A DNA stretch of 64,000 nt. Source: Chamaea fasciata. Its lineage: Eukaryota; Chordata; Aves; Passeriformes; Sylviidae. The stretch is from contig JARCOQ010000016.1 in NCBI GenBank assembly GCA_029207755.1, forward strand, positions 5,151,001 through 5,215,000. The letters are read 5' to 3'. Positions 49,721 through 60,952 of this stretch are shown one piece after another (positions within the stretch are counted from its first letter, which is position 1; every line of letters begins with the position of its first letter). The notes below the pieces were generated by a model, which was not told where the DNA came from, ran no database searches, and worked only from the letters and a program-made list of their open reading frames with translations. A program made the position numbers and the translations under genes.

Positions 49721-52030
49721 ACCATGCAGCTGATGGAGCAGCAAGGCACATGGCAGGATCAGAGAGGGCATCACCTCATGAATCATCTGACACTACACCC
49801 AAAGTGTCAATCCACCAGACTTCCTTCCGGGTACCAGTAAGAAGGGGAAATATCATCATAACAGGGAGAAGGGTTTCACTTTCCAGCATCCACTTCCTCA
49901 GGAGGGTACTGGGTAACTAAATACAAGGTCAAGTTTGCCAACAGGTTGGCAGCATTCAGAGCCTCTAGCTTTGGACATCTAATTTTGTGTCTCAGACTGA
50001 GCTCCTTAAGGAACCCCCTCTGAGGATGTCCATTTAGCTGTTTAAATTGCCCCCCAAAAAGGTTATTACCTGATGAACAGACCTGTGGCTCCATTCACAT
50101 TTATTTATACTAGTTTCCTCAGTCTTATTTTGAACATTTTGAATGACTTCTGGCTCCTGGGCAATATTCTCTGCTGTGCTGATGAATGGGTCCATTTTGT
50201 CTTGGGGTTCATTTTCAGTACCTCAACCAAGTGATCTTCATCTCGAATAAAGAAACACAAGCTCTGGGGAGCAGAATGGTCTATGGACCAGCAGGTTCTG
50301 ACACCACTGGCTTTTCATCCACAGCTTAACAAGGCTGAGATCAATCACTAATTCACAAACCTCTTTATGGGCAAGTGCTTGGACTGAGAAAAAGAACCAT
50401 GGCACGTAAACACCAGCAATTCCCCAGTCCCATGAAAGGAGGCACAAACACAACTCTTTCTGATGTTTCTGTTCTGTGTTTTCCAATACAAAGTTATCTG
50501 ACCAACGTCCATGGAAAATAAAGGCAAGGGAAGTGCAAAAATAGAAGTGATTCATTTTCAGATGCAAATAAATATTTCTGGGGGGGAAAAAAGCACAAAC
50601 ACTATTTATCCATCCAGCTCAGTTTGAATCCCTAAAATGGGAATGTTGAGGGGAAACAGGACAAGGTAAAAAAGAGATACCTTGTTAAGGCTATTTAATT
50701 GAAAAGCAGGTTTCACCTGCATCCTTGTAGCTAAAAGGAGTTTATTCCTGCTTTTTCACCAACTGATGGAGCTCTTTACTGAGCAGTGTCTAGTAAGGGA
50801 TCAAGGTGATACTATATCTCTTTAGAGAGGCAGCCCTCTCCAAGGATCTGTTAGTGTCACGACTTGCCAATGATGTATTGCTCTAAAAATGGTGACTTCT
50901 ACAAAAGAACAGGTCCTGGAGCAGATTTACCCCTAATTACAGGAAGGAAGGAACAGGAGAGGTATGCAGATACCAGAAGATTCATCTTGCCAAAATAGAA
51001 AGTGTGTTGCTGCAAGCTGGAGAATTTAAATGGTGATGCTTTGGGAAGAGTCCCATGCTAAACAAATACCTCCTCTGCAATAATCAAGAATTAGGCTGAA
51101 AAAATGCAGATATCCGAAACCATAATGTATGTGGTTTTTTAGATAAGACATTTGCTTCCAGCCAGAGAGACTCAAAATACTTTTTACTTCATCTTCTAAT
51201 ATAGCACCGCGTCTCACATTGAATCTATGACTCAGTATCGTACAATCGCATCCTGGTTTTATTAGCTAATTAGTCCTAAGGAGCAACTGGAGAAGTCCCA
51301 CTACCCTCTGGTACTTCTCAGGTTTCCTGCATTGCCACCTGAAGATGACTATTTGCCATCCTGGGCTACTGCTAATTACCATTAGTTTTTATACCAGACA
51401 CTTGCATTAGGTTGCTGTGTCAGTCTAACAACCTTTGTGTCCCCACACAATGTCACACAACTGAGAGGGGTTTATGCATTTTCTCCATTTCACAACATAA
51501 GACTTATAAAATGGTTGAAATCATTCTACAGCCTTAGACAAGTCATTTAAATGAGTAGCAAGCTCAGGGGGAAAAAAACCCAAAAAACAAATAGTCTAAA
51601 TCTCAGCTCCCACTCTAACCAGAGAACAACACAAATGTTGCTCTGTACTGGTTCATTATTGTGTATCACATAACCACCAGTACATTGTCTTTGAGAGCTG
51701 AGCATAGTAGGGATTAAGTTACTAAATGCTCTTATCATAAAACAGATATTGCGGTCCTCAGGTTTCCTCTGTTAATCTGTTTGTTTTGCTGTATCTGGAG
51801 GATAAAAAATGTGGGAGTATGAAAAATTTATCTGTTAATTAGCAATTATAAAACAGTAATGGAGCTTGTGTGTTTGAAACTATGTAAGACAATGTTTGAT
51901 TTTATGCTCCGTTTGAAAATATCGTAAGGATTGAGGTATATTCTATAAATAATTTAAAACAATATAGGAAGAGATAGGTGTAGTCAAATGAAAGAGGCAG
52001 AAAGTTATGACCATTTTAGCAAAGCTGGGT
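49721..52030. other. Noncoding DNA, no gene recognised
   Basis: Unique sequence. No 60-codon frame from 50568 to 51025. G/A run at 50580-50592 and A/C-rich run at 51571-51590. A very faint MIR-like phrase near 51518-51540 is too weak to call. Confidence 0.5.
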
Positions 52031-52034
52031 GTGT

Positions 52035-52225
52035 TTGTATAAGCACAAATGTCTAGGTGCCAACTTCAGCATCAGGACTTGCCTAATTCATTTAAACATA
52101 TGCAAATGAATACAGGGTGTCAGGCTATGCCAGTTAATTGCACAATGAGTTGCATTTGTCAGCGAAATTTCCTTGCACTACCCTTTCCCTGCTCCACTGA
52201 TAACAGATATTTTTGTTCTTTCTGC
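52035..52225. other. Candidate conserved block with octamer-containing hairpin
   Basis: ATTCATTT (52086-52093) and AAATGAAT (52104-52111) form an 8-bp inverted repeat around AAACATATGC. The right half includes the exact POU octamer ATGCAAAT at 52100-52107. The following sequence (GTTAATTGCACAATGAG, TTTGTCAGCGAAATTTCC) has enhancer-like texture. Confidence 0.28.
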
Positions 52226-55200
52226 ACATAGGGGGCTGGAGCACTTGAGGGGTCTCAGTGCTCACTCAATGGGGTGGAACCATTGTCATCATGGGGGGAA
52301 AAATGCAGAATAAATCAGTCTGCAGAGTGGTTTTGACTGGCACGTGGTGGGATCATACATCTGAAGTTTAACCTGGCAGAGTTTCTGCCCCTTCTGAGCC
52401 ATAAACCCCTGTCAGCTTCATGCTGCAAAGCAACACCAGACAGAAATCCCCACGCTGAAAAATTTACACTGAGCCAGCAGGAAATTGAGCCATTTGCAAG
52501 TGTGTTCACCAGGGAGAAGCTGAAAGGAGAGGCCACGTTCAGAGGAGGATTTCTGTGTCCTGATTTCACTGAGAGCAGGATTGCACTGCTAGGAGAAAGG
52601 CAAGTCCTGCGAGGCTTCCAACTGCAGCTGGACTGGGAGGGGATGGGGCTGCAGAGGAACAGGGATAAAACAGCAGCAGAAAGCCCCTTTCTTGTTGGAG
52701 GGATATCCCCTGGCCTTTACCATCAAGCTCTATTCGTGGTTTTATTTATTACTGTCAGGTGGCAGACTACATCTGAGGAGTACCCTTTAAGATTCTCTTC
52801 CCAAACACTCACAAGAAGACAAGTAAATACAGAATAGAACTGTAACAGTACATTTTCTAAATCTGAGGAGAGGAATGCCCAAGTGCAACTGGGCTTTTCG
52901 TCCTGGAAAAGAAAAGGCTGGGGACACAAAGAGGATTCAAGAAAGCCATGGGTGGCCTGGCCCTCAAAAGTCTGCAAACTCTCTTAATCTCACTCCTCTT
53001 GGCTCACAGCAAGGCATGGTCTTGCTGACATGGGCAGCTCTGCTGTGAGGTTCTTGTTTTCTCTGTAATCTCATCTGTATTTGTTGTGAGACAGGACTTC
53101 AGCAATGCTTTTTTGCCTCTATTCCACATCAGGGGCGTTTGTGAAGCACCAAGGGCTTTATGTCTAAAAAGGGCTCCAGTGAATTTCTTTGAATCGCAGA
53201 AAAACTCCCTCATGGAAGGGTGGGAAAGAGGTGAGTGATCTCTGAGATGATGAGCTTACTCAAGAGCTTAAAGGGTATGGTGAAGGTGTTGAGCTGGCAC
53301 AAGCAGTGACCTTGGGATGGAGCAGAAAGACACTGGGGAAGTGAGGTGTCAACCTCCAATATTTCTGAAACTTCCTTCTTTGCTATTTCCTTCATTTTCA
53401 GATCCAGCTATCAGTGTGCAAGGTAACTTTGATAAATTTTCCAAGCACGTGGCCAGACACTCTCCTACAGAGAAACAGCAGGCTTTAATGGCAAGCCAGA
53501 AGGAGCTGCCTTCCTTACCATCAATGCCACCTGAGAATTGAAAATCCCAGGAGTAAGTCTAGAAGGATGCCAGCCAAAGCATCCTACTGTTTCAGAAAAA
53601 ATGTGCCTGTCATTAAAGCATGGCAGGGCAGTGCTCCCATTATCTCCTGGAGATATTCCTCCCTTCCCATCACCACTTCCTTCCCATCACCACCCTGCCA
53701 AGTTCCTGCAGAAGCAGGCACTCCTTGTAACACCCACTGCTCTCTCAGGCTTGGTGCTATTTGTGTTAATCCCAATATTAATTGTCACTATTAACCCCAG
53801 GGGACTTGGGAGGGCAGTGATCAAGCCAAAGCAATGCCAATTACATCTCTCTTCTACAGGGAGTTTCATGTCCATCCATCAAAGGCAACGCAAAGAGACA
53901 GACTTTAGGAGGTCAGATGTTGAAAACCCATGAAAAGCTTACATTTCCCTGGAGTACTCTGAGTTCTATTCACCTCCTTACTCTGCACCTCCTCTCAACT
54001 GCCCTGTATCATGGCAACCAGCTCATGGGACTGTGCATTAATAAAAATAAGCTCTGCAACCAGAAATAAATGAATATTAGATATTTTCCCTCATTTGTGA
54101 CTCTCAACCTTGTGGGATTTTTGGGTGTTGGTTTTTTTTTTTTCCCTGTTCCTGCTCCTTTTCTCCTGAGGCTGTTCAGACCCAAGCAAGCCAGACACAA
54201 TTTTCAAATAAAAATAGCCAGCTTATTTCTCAAACATATTCAAACAGAATTATTTTTTTTTCTAAACTGAAGGTTTGGGAGAGTTCTTTGTATGTTGGAT
54301 CTGAAGTCCAGATTTCCCATTTCATGAACCTTGTTTCCCAATGACATCCCAAGTGTCCTGAGTGCTTCACCTTGGAGGGGTTTCTGAGGGGAAACATGTC
54401 TGCTTGTTCAGTTGAGAGACCCACCAGAGCACATGGGACATCACTCGTACTTCCCCTGCAACACACAAGGCTCTGCTGTCAACAAAACTGTGTGTTGCTA
54501 GAAACAAAACAAAAAGAGAGACTAAAAAAATAAAGTTAGCCTTGTGGAAGGAAGTTGCTAGTTAAGAACGTGGTTGTTGGAAACAGGTGTTAATCTTTAC
54601 TGGCTTGGTCCCTGCAGGAGTCACACGGTGACAAAATGTCCCTGAGCTTCTTGTAATGTCATTGCCAGCTGCACAGAGAGTGAAGTGGCTTCTCCTCCCT
54701 TCCCTGCCCTGAGAGACACAGGAGAAATAAAGGGGAGAAATATCTGGCATGGAAGTCCTGCCTTGGGAAGTGCTGGCTCTATCTGCCACTGTCCATTGAA
54801 ACAAGAACAGCAGGGGTTGCAGCTCAGCTGCCAGATTAACCCAACTACAAACTGCTAACACCAGTTCTAACCAAGGCAGGATTTTCTGAGACCTGACCAC
54901 GTTACTCATCTCAAGGAAGGGCCTTCTTCCTCTGCTCTAACACAACTCACGAGTTTGGCAGTGCTGCCCCAAGGTCCTGCAATCCCAAGGGAAATCCCTG
55001 CTGGTGGAAGAGTTTCAGTGAGCTGAAATGCACCCCAGGCTGGGTGCAGAGCCCCAGCCTCCAGGCAGAACAACCAAAAACTCATGGAAGAATAGTGGGA
55101 TTGGAGAGAGGTTTCAAAAAATTTCTCCACATCATGCACCAAAGTCATTGAATTGTACAGCACCGAGGGAACCTTCAGCTTCATAGCAGACTAACTTCCA

Positions 55201-55884
55201 CTCATTCTGTGCAGGTGTTAATAACAATGGCAAGGATTTCACTCCCTCCCCTGTTCCCCACTGTACCAGCTGAGTCTGATTTTTAGACAGTGTGGCAGCA
55301 CTCACAGTTACCTTGTGAACAGACCCAGTCTGCAGCTGTAGCTGTGACACAGCAGCTTGAGCAGGCAGCACACGCAGCTGTAACAGGTACAGCAGCCATG
55401 TGTTATCCTGCTTCTGGTCTTGGGCAATTAAACATCTGCTTTCCACGGGGAAATAATCTTTGTTGTATAAGCCTAGAGGGAAAAGAAGCTGGTTTATTTC
55501 GTTTTTCACACTGTGCATTTACTCTTCATTAAAACAGATTAGAATTAAGGCAGCCCAGCGTCACTCAAACAATTCCTTTCCACCAATAATGAGAGGGGGC
55601 AAGTTTTGATCACTGGCCACATTAATTGCCAAACCATCAACCTTTTTGCCTGTTTGTTCAGAGAGCCTTTGGGGAGCTACCAGCTCACGTGCAAGCTCCA
55701 AACACTCCCACGGTACAATTCACATCCCAGCTTCTTTGACCCACTTCTAATCATTACAGGCAAATCATTATTTTTAGATTAAGCACTTTTGAAAAATAAC
55801 TTCTCTGCAAGGCAGAAAAGCAAAACTGAGCTCAGCTTGCAAATTCAAACCACCTCACACTACAGCAATGTCCAAAAGAGAGGT
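52226..55884. other. Noncoding DNA, no gene recognised
   Basis: Unique sequence with many short overlapping frames, the longest 131 (plus, 53538-53933) and 128 codons (minus, 55132-55518). None shows a domain. T-runs lie at 54131-54142 and 54252-54260. Confidence 0.5.
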
Positions 55885-55941
55885 CACAGAATAAGAGAAT
55901 ACCTGAGGTTGGATGGCACCCCTGGGTATCAGCCAGTCCAA
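55885..55941 (-). mobile_element. Short CR1-like 3' terminus, antisense
   Basis: CACAGAATAAGAGAATACCT followed by GAGGTTGGATGGCACC and CAGCCAGTCCAA follows the reverse complement of the CR1 3' end (agaatca-agaat, ggttggaagg, tctagtccaac). Only about 57 bp remain, so this is less secure than the other three copies. Confidence 0.5.
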
Positions 55942-58240
55942 TTTGGATGCCTATGGGCACCTTGGTTAATGAATACCATAAATATAAATCTTCAAGGACA
56001 AAGCAGGGAGACGTTGCCTAGAATCTCATCATTTGCAACGGAATTTTAAAACTCAAATGTGATGTGGAAAACTTAGCTACAGACTTCCAGGAAAAAAAAA
56101 AACAGAGTAAACTTCATAATAATTTGTCCATACAATGTATTTGGACACCCACAGATGAGCCTCACTCAGTCAGGACAATGGAGCCAAGCGCAAATACATA
56201 TTTATGCCCTATATTAATACCTGTTCTCTGTTTACTGCTGCAGCAAACCAAATGAAATTTCCCATGTGTTTACCCAACATGAACACAAATCTGGCCTCTG
56301 AACTTCCCTAGTCCATTTTGACCCTTTTTAAACTGCAGTGGCCGTCTCAGACAGGCTCCCCCTTTGCCCCCATATTTTCCACTTTTTGCACGTTTAGCAC
56401 ATTTCCACTTGCAATTTTCCCAGTTCAATCGAGTGTGCTTTCAAGCAGCTGGGGGGCTCACTGATGCACACGTGCATTTTACACATTCTGGGACTTGTAA
56501 GCCAAGTGAAGAGAAGCAGCAGTTTGGCTCCCCCTGAGCCATCACGCGGGGCTGGAGCTGACCCAAGAGGGTGTGTGTGCATGTGTGAAAGGGAGAGAGA
56601 GCACTAACGAGCTCAGGTTGCATCCAAGACAAAACAGTTACTCATTGCCAGAAGCCAGTGGCTTTGCCTACTTGAGGAATTCCCATCTCTAACCTTTGCA
56701 GATTAAAAAAAAAAAAAAATTAAAAAAAAACCCACCACACAAACAAATCCTGTTGCATTTAGCCCCCCATCAGCCCCTCATCATCCTCAGGTTTATCAAA
56801 CACAAACATCTCTAACAAGTCAACTAAAGCATACAGCGAAATGCAGCATTCCCAGCTCTTAGACCTATCAGTTACAAGCAAAGACCCAGTGGCTAAACAA
56901 ATAGAGGAGTAATCTTTCAGAGGAATTGGCTTCCTATCTATTCTGAGAGTGCCTGCAAATTCAACGGTGATTTATTAACCTCTATTGAAGGACAGAGCTG
57001 TTAATAAAAGTTCACCTACAAATACCTCAGAAAACATCAATATCCACAAATGAGAAGTTCCTGAGATTCCCATTTAGCCCAAATCAGCACAGCACAGTGC
57101 ATAAGCAATTGCTTCCATTCAAATAGTGTGCTCAAGTCCCATTGGTTTCTTTTATTTGAAATAAAGACACAGATCCAGAATAAAACAACAGCACTTTTCA
57201 TGACCGAAGTTCTTAGATTTGGCAACTTCATACAGTTAAAGTCATGCTCAATGCTACTGGATTAGGGACAAAGTCAAAAAGAAGAGGCAAAGATCACTCA
57301 CATATTATGACTTATTTGCATAAAACCCCAGGTTTGTGGTATTTTTCGTGTCCATTGGCCTAAATTTGATGTAGTTCAAATGAGAGCAGGGTCTGGCTTT
57401 GTTTCAGTGAAAGTGTTGAGTATATGATCCCTTAGGATCCAATATTCTGTGTGATTATGCTTTTGTGGAGAGCAGGATGCCATGAAGGGCCCTCTTCATT
57501 ATTTTACAGACATATTTTTTAATGCCTGAAACATTTTAATAGTGCTGAGGACCATAAAGCTGTTGTGGCAATTAAAAGAAAATACATTACATTTTTAAGT
57601 AAGGTACCAAAAATCATACTGTTCATGCCTGCCAAAAATAGCAGCTTTGGATTTCTCATAAGAATTTCAGTACTGAAGGGAGGGAAAAAATGTCAGAGCA
57701 ATCATTCCTCACTCTGGGAATCAGTGAAAAAGCTTAGTGGTCCAGACTGTGCAAGATCCACAGTCCAGATTCCCACCACTGCATCCCTCCTGTGCTCATT
57801 TAGACATGTGCAAAGTAGATATAAATTTCTATTGCAGCAGAGAAATATTCCTGCTTTCCCAGTTTCCAGAAGTTTAAATGACAAAACCTATTACAGGCCA
57901 GGGGAGAATCAGCCCCATAACAGGACTTGTTTAACCGAAACTCCTCAGATCTTTTGCATTTTCCCAGGAAGAAAAGATCACTAAGATTAGATTTTCTTGT
58001 ATTAGTTCTAATAAATTCTAGTTAGCAACACAATGGAAGTATGCTGACAAAAAGGTTTTGTTGGACTTGTCCATGAGATAAGAAAAAGGATCCAACTAGA
58101 AAAATTAAGGGAAATCTTGAGAATTTGCTATCAAAAATTATTTCATGTGGATGAGGGAGGTTAAATTAGGGGTGAAGCTTTGGTAAAGATTTATAGAGTT
58201 GGATTTTCTGGTTGTGACATACAGATCTACAAATATTCTC
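55942..58240. other. Noncoding DNA with an A/C-rich tract
   Basis: No gene recognised. Poly(A) then A/C-rich low complexity at 56704-56747, and an A-run near 56092-56102. The longest frame is 139 codons (plus, 57565-57984), with no domain. Confidence 0.5.
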
Positions 58241-58610
58241 ATTGTATTGTATTTTTCCCACATGAGGATTCATTAGACTATTGAATCTATTTTCAATAAA
58301 GCACAAGAGGCTTTAACTGTGCATAGTCTAATGAATGTCAGTGCAATAATGATATGAACTCTATCCGATATTTGTGCTGTTTGCAGCATATTGGTAAATA
58401 TGGGGCAGGATATAAGTCACTTGTCCTAAAGAAGCCCATAATTTAAGACACCTTAGGAATTCCAGTGCTTTGCAAGGCAGTACACGAAGTAACATGCAAC
58501 TCATGCTGTCATTATGGCTTATTTGAGGGGTTTAGATAAAGGGGAAAAATGCCAAAAGCAAACTAACACTTCAGAGGCACAGTTAAGAAATGACATGCTT
58601 TATGGTGGGG
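58241..58610. other. Candidate conserved block around a nested inverted repeat
   Basis: Within 57985-58710 there is no 60-codon frame. The sequence is unique and AT-rich with scattered CpG words (ATCCGATA, ACACGAAG). A nested inverted repeat lies at its 5' side (listed separately). Confidence 0.25.
58268..58336 (+). repeat. Nested inverted repeat, 14-bp outer arms
   Basis: ATTCATTAGACTAT (58268-58281) and ATAGTCTAATGAAT (58323-58336) are exact reverse complements separated by 41 nt. Inside, TAAAGC (58297-58302) and GCTTTA (58310-58315) form a second stem with a 7-nt loop. The whole 69 nt could fold as one hairpin with an internal loop, or could be the relic of a small foldback element. Confidence 0.88.
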
Positions 58611-60700
58611 GGAGGAGAGGGGGCAACTTTTCCCTAGCTGATTTTATTTTTTTTCTCCCCCAAATCTGAGTAATTATGGCATTCCATCTCTTGCACAGCT
58701 TAATGCCTCAGTGTATTGCCCAGACTGTGCTGCTCAAACACATTGTCAGGACACAAACTTTTCTGTCCTAGGGCACAGACTGAGTGATCCAATCCTCCGC
58801 TGTGGAATTACCCTGCTTGTGTCTGGGGCAGGTCCCAGTGGAGAACACACAGGAATCCTGCAGATCAGCCAGGAAGCACTCCAGCCCAGGAGAGACTTTG
58901 CTAATTCCCTTCTGAGGCGCCACTGCCAACATAATGTTCTTGGCTTCAAAAAGTGTGAGCTTCTGATTCATTTTTATTTTTAAATGAACCAGAGCATGGT
59001 GGAAGCCCCAGGTCTTTCCACTCCAAGGACTGCCATTATTATTACTGACATTTAGTTGGGGAGCACTGAGTATCACATAAGAAGAGCAGCATTTCCTGGA
59101 GGTCAAAATGCCATCTCAGATCCAAGCTGAGGGTGCTGTTGTGTTCTGTGGGGGTAACCAGCCAGAGATGTGGGGAGGTCCTTCTGCTCAGGATGAGCAA
59201 AGTGAAGAGCATCCTCTCTAGATTCGGCATGCTAATCTTGCTCACAGAAAAAAGGCTCCTGTTTAGAGCCTGCTTTCTTTAGAGCCTCCTGGGTTGGAGG
59301 ACAAATGTAGGAAGTGAATACAAAGAGCAGAGGCACAGACAGGAAGGAATGAGTGAAGGGAAGGGGAAGAGAGACTAAAAATCTGGTGAACTCCAAAGGC
59401 AGAGACTTGGCACACAGGGCATGCCTAGCAGAGAAGCTGCCATGCAGGAAGGGCTCCTCCTCTGTCCCTGTGTCAGGTGGGTTTGGGTTTGGCCCTTCTC
59501 AGCATGGCCGAAAAGCCATGGCTCTGGTTTGGTCACCAGCCCAGGGATTCACAGTCCTGCCAAAGGTGAGCTGGTAGGCAGCCCCAGATGAAGGAACTGC
59601 CCACATCATTGGAAGCAATTAATAATAAGATATGCCATTCCTCAAACAGTAACTCAGCAGAATAATGGCAGTGTCTTCAGAAATGTCTTTTTCTTTACAC
59701 CAGAATTAGCCGCTTGTCCTCATGGTCAAGAAGACCATGCTAGGCAAAATTGGGATTTATTGGGCTACAATAAATCTCCCAAGGCATATGGTGTCAAAAT
59801 GAAAGAATCCAGGTAGGGAGACACACACCACATCTTGGTTTAGGTTTGGATTCTTTTTTATTTCCTTTGATCTCATGTCATGGGGGAAAAATATAAAAGA
59901 AGCAGACACCGATTCAGCACCTTCATGAGCGTAATGTATCATCCTATAGCCTGAGAGTGCAGATATGGACCTAACATTTCCATCAGCTACTCCACACCCT
60001 CAGTCTGGGCCTCAAGGTGCAAACCTTGGTCACCGTGAAGCCACACTATTCCACACAGGGACATTTTAATATGCAGCTGACAGCTCTCACTTGCACTTCA
60101 CATTATGGACATGGCAACTCTGCAGGCACAGGAGCATTTACAGCACTCTTGGGTTACTGTGTACGTAATGGCTCATGTGTTCGTGCCACTGGCAGGCCTG
60201 GCAGAAACCCAATATCACTCCTGACTATGTGGCAACCCAGAGTTTAATGATCAAAACTGAAACAAAAAGCCCAGATAACATTAAAGTCACGTTTCAGCTC
60301 AATCTCTGTAACTTTGAACCACTAGGTCAAGGCTGAAGGTTTCCTGGGGAATTTTTCAGCAGGACAGCCACATAGCTCACTTCAAAGCACACGGACTTCA
60401 AAATCCCATCTCTGACAAGGGATCATTTAAAACTTGCCCAGTTGTTGTTGCAGGGCAGAATTCAGGTCTGAGAATGAAATAAGCCATTAACTTTCCAACC
60501 TGCTGAACCTGAGTGCTGCTCTGCTGGAGGCAGGGACCCAGAAACTCCCTCCCCATCCCCTTTTGGGCCCATCCCCAATTCTGGTTCTCATTAATTGCCT
60601 CTCAGTAGAATGAAGGGCCCCCAACAGAGATCAGTGCCTGACACCATAGATAGGTACAGAGGGTGGGATTCCTCTCACCTCATTTTATCTGTCTGCAGAT
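58611..60700. other. Noncoding DNA, no gene recognised
   Basis: Short overlapping frames up to 112 codons (58768-59106, minus), none recognised. Unique sequence; no 60-codon frame from 60248 to 60796. Confidence 0.5.
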
Positions 60701-60707
60701 TAGTTAT

Positions 60708-60721
60708 CTAGTTTAAACTAG
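60708..60721. repeat. Perfect 14-bp palindrome
   Basis: CTAGTTTAAACTAG reads the same on both strands. The surrounding TTAGTTATCTAG and ACTAGTCATCTAG words form imperfect direct copies. It lies about 100 bp upstream of the palindromic repeat copy at 60820. Confidence 0.9.
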
Positions 60722-60819
60722 TCATCTAGTCTCCCTTTATAGTCCATGGCAAGAGATAGGCACCTTTGTGGCAAAAATTGTCAGGGGTCCTAGCTGATGA
60801 ATTTAATGTGTGTGTTTAG

Positions 60820-60952
60820 CCCTGAATTCAGCAAAGTACTTAAGCAAATGCTTATCTTTAAGCACATGAATGATCTGATCTCTGTTAAGTGGAGCACTTC
60901 AGCATGTTCTGAGTTTAAAGATTACCATGGGCCTAAGTGCTTTGCTGAACTG
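60820..60952. mobile_element. Old palindromic interspersed repeat, copy 3 (best preserved)
   Basis: Terminal inverted repeats TTCAGCAAAGTACTTAAG (60827-60844) and CCTAAGTGCTTTGCTGAA (60932-60949) match at 16 of 18 positions. Inner arms continue the symmetry (TATCTTTAAG on the left, GTTTAAAGATTA on the right). It matches the pattern I recall for an old palindromic repeat in reptile and bird genomes. No coding sequence; about 130 bp. A non-autonomous DNA transposon is the simplest reading. Confidence 0.62.

Noticed and set aside
49258..49749. 163-codon minus frame with His-Pro-Ser-Ile repeats
   Set aside because: The repeats are a direct translation of the GGAT microsatellite.
51518..51545. 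MIR-like phrase (GCCTTAGACAAGTCATTTAA)
   Set aside because: Too short, and neighbouring MIR landmarks are absent.
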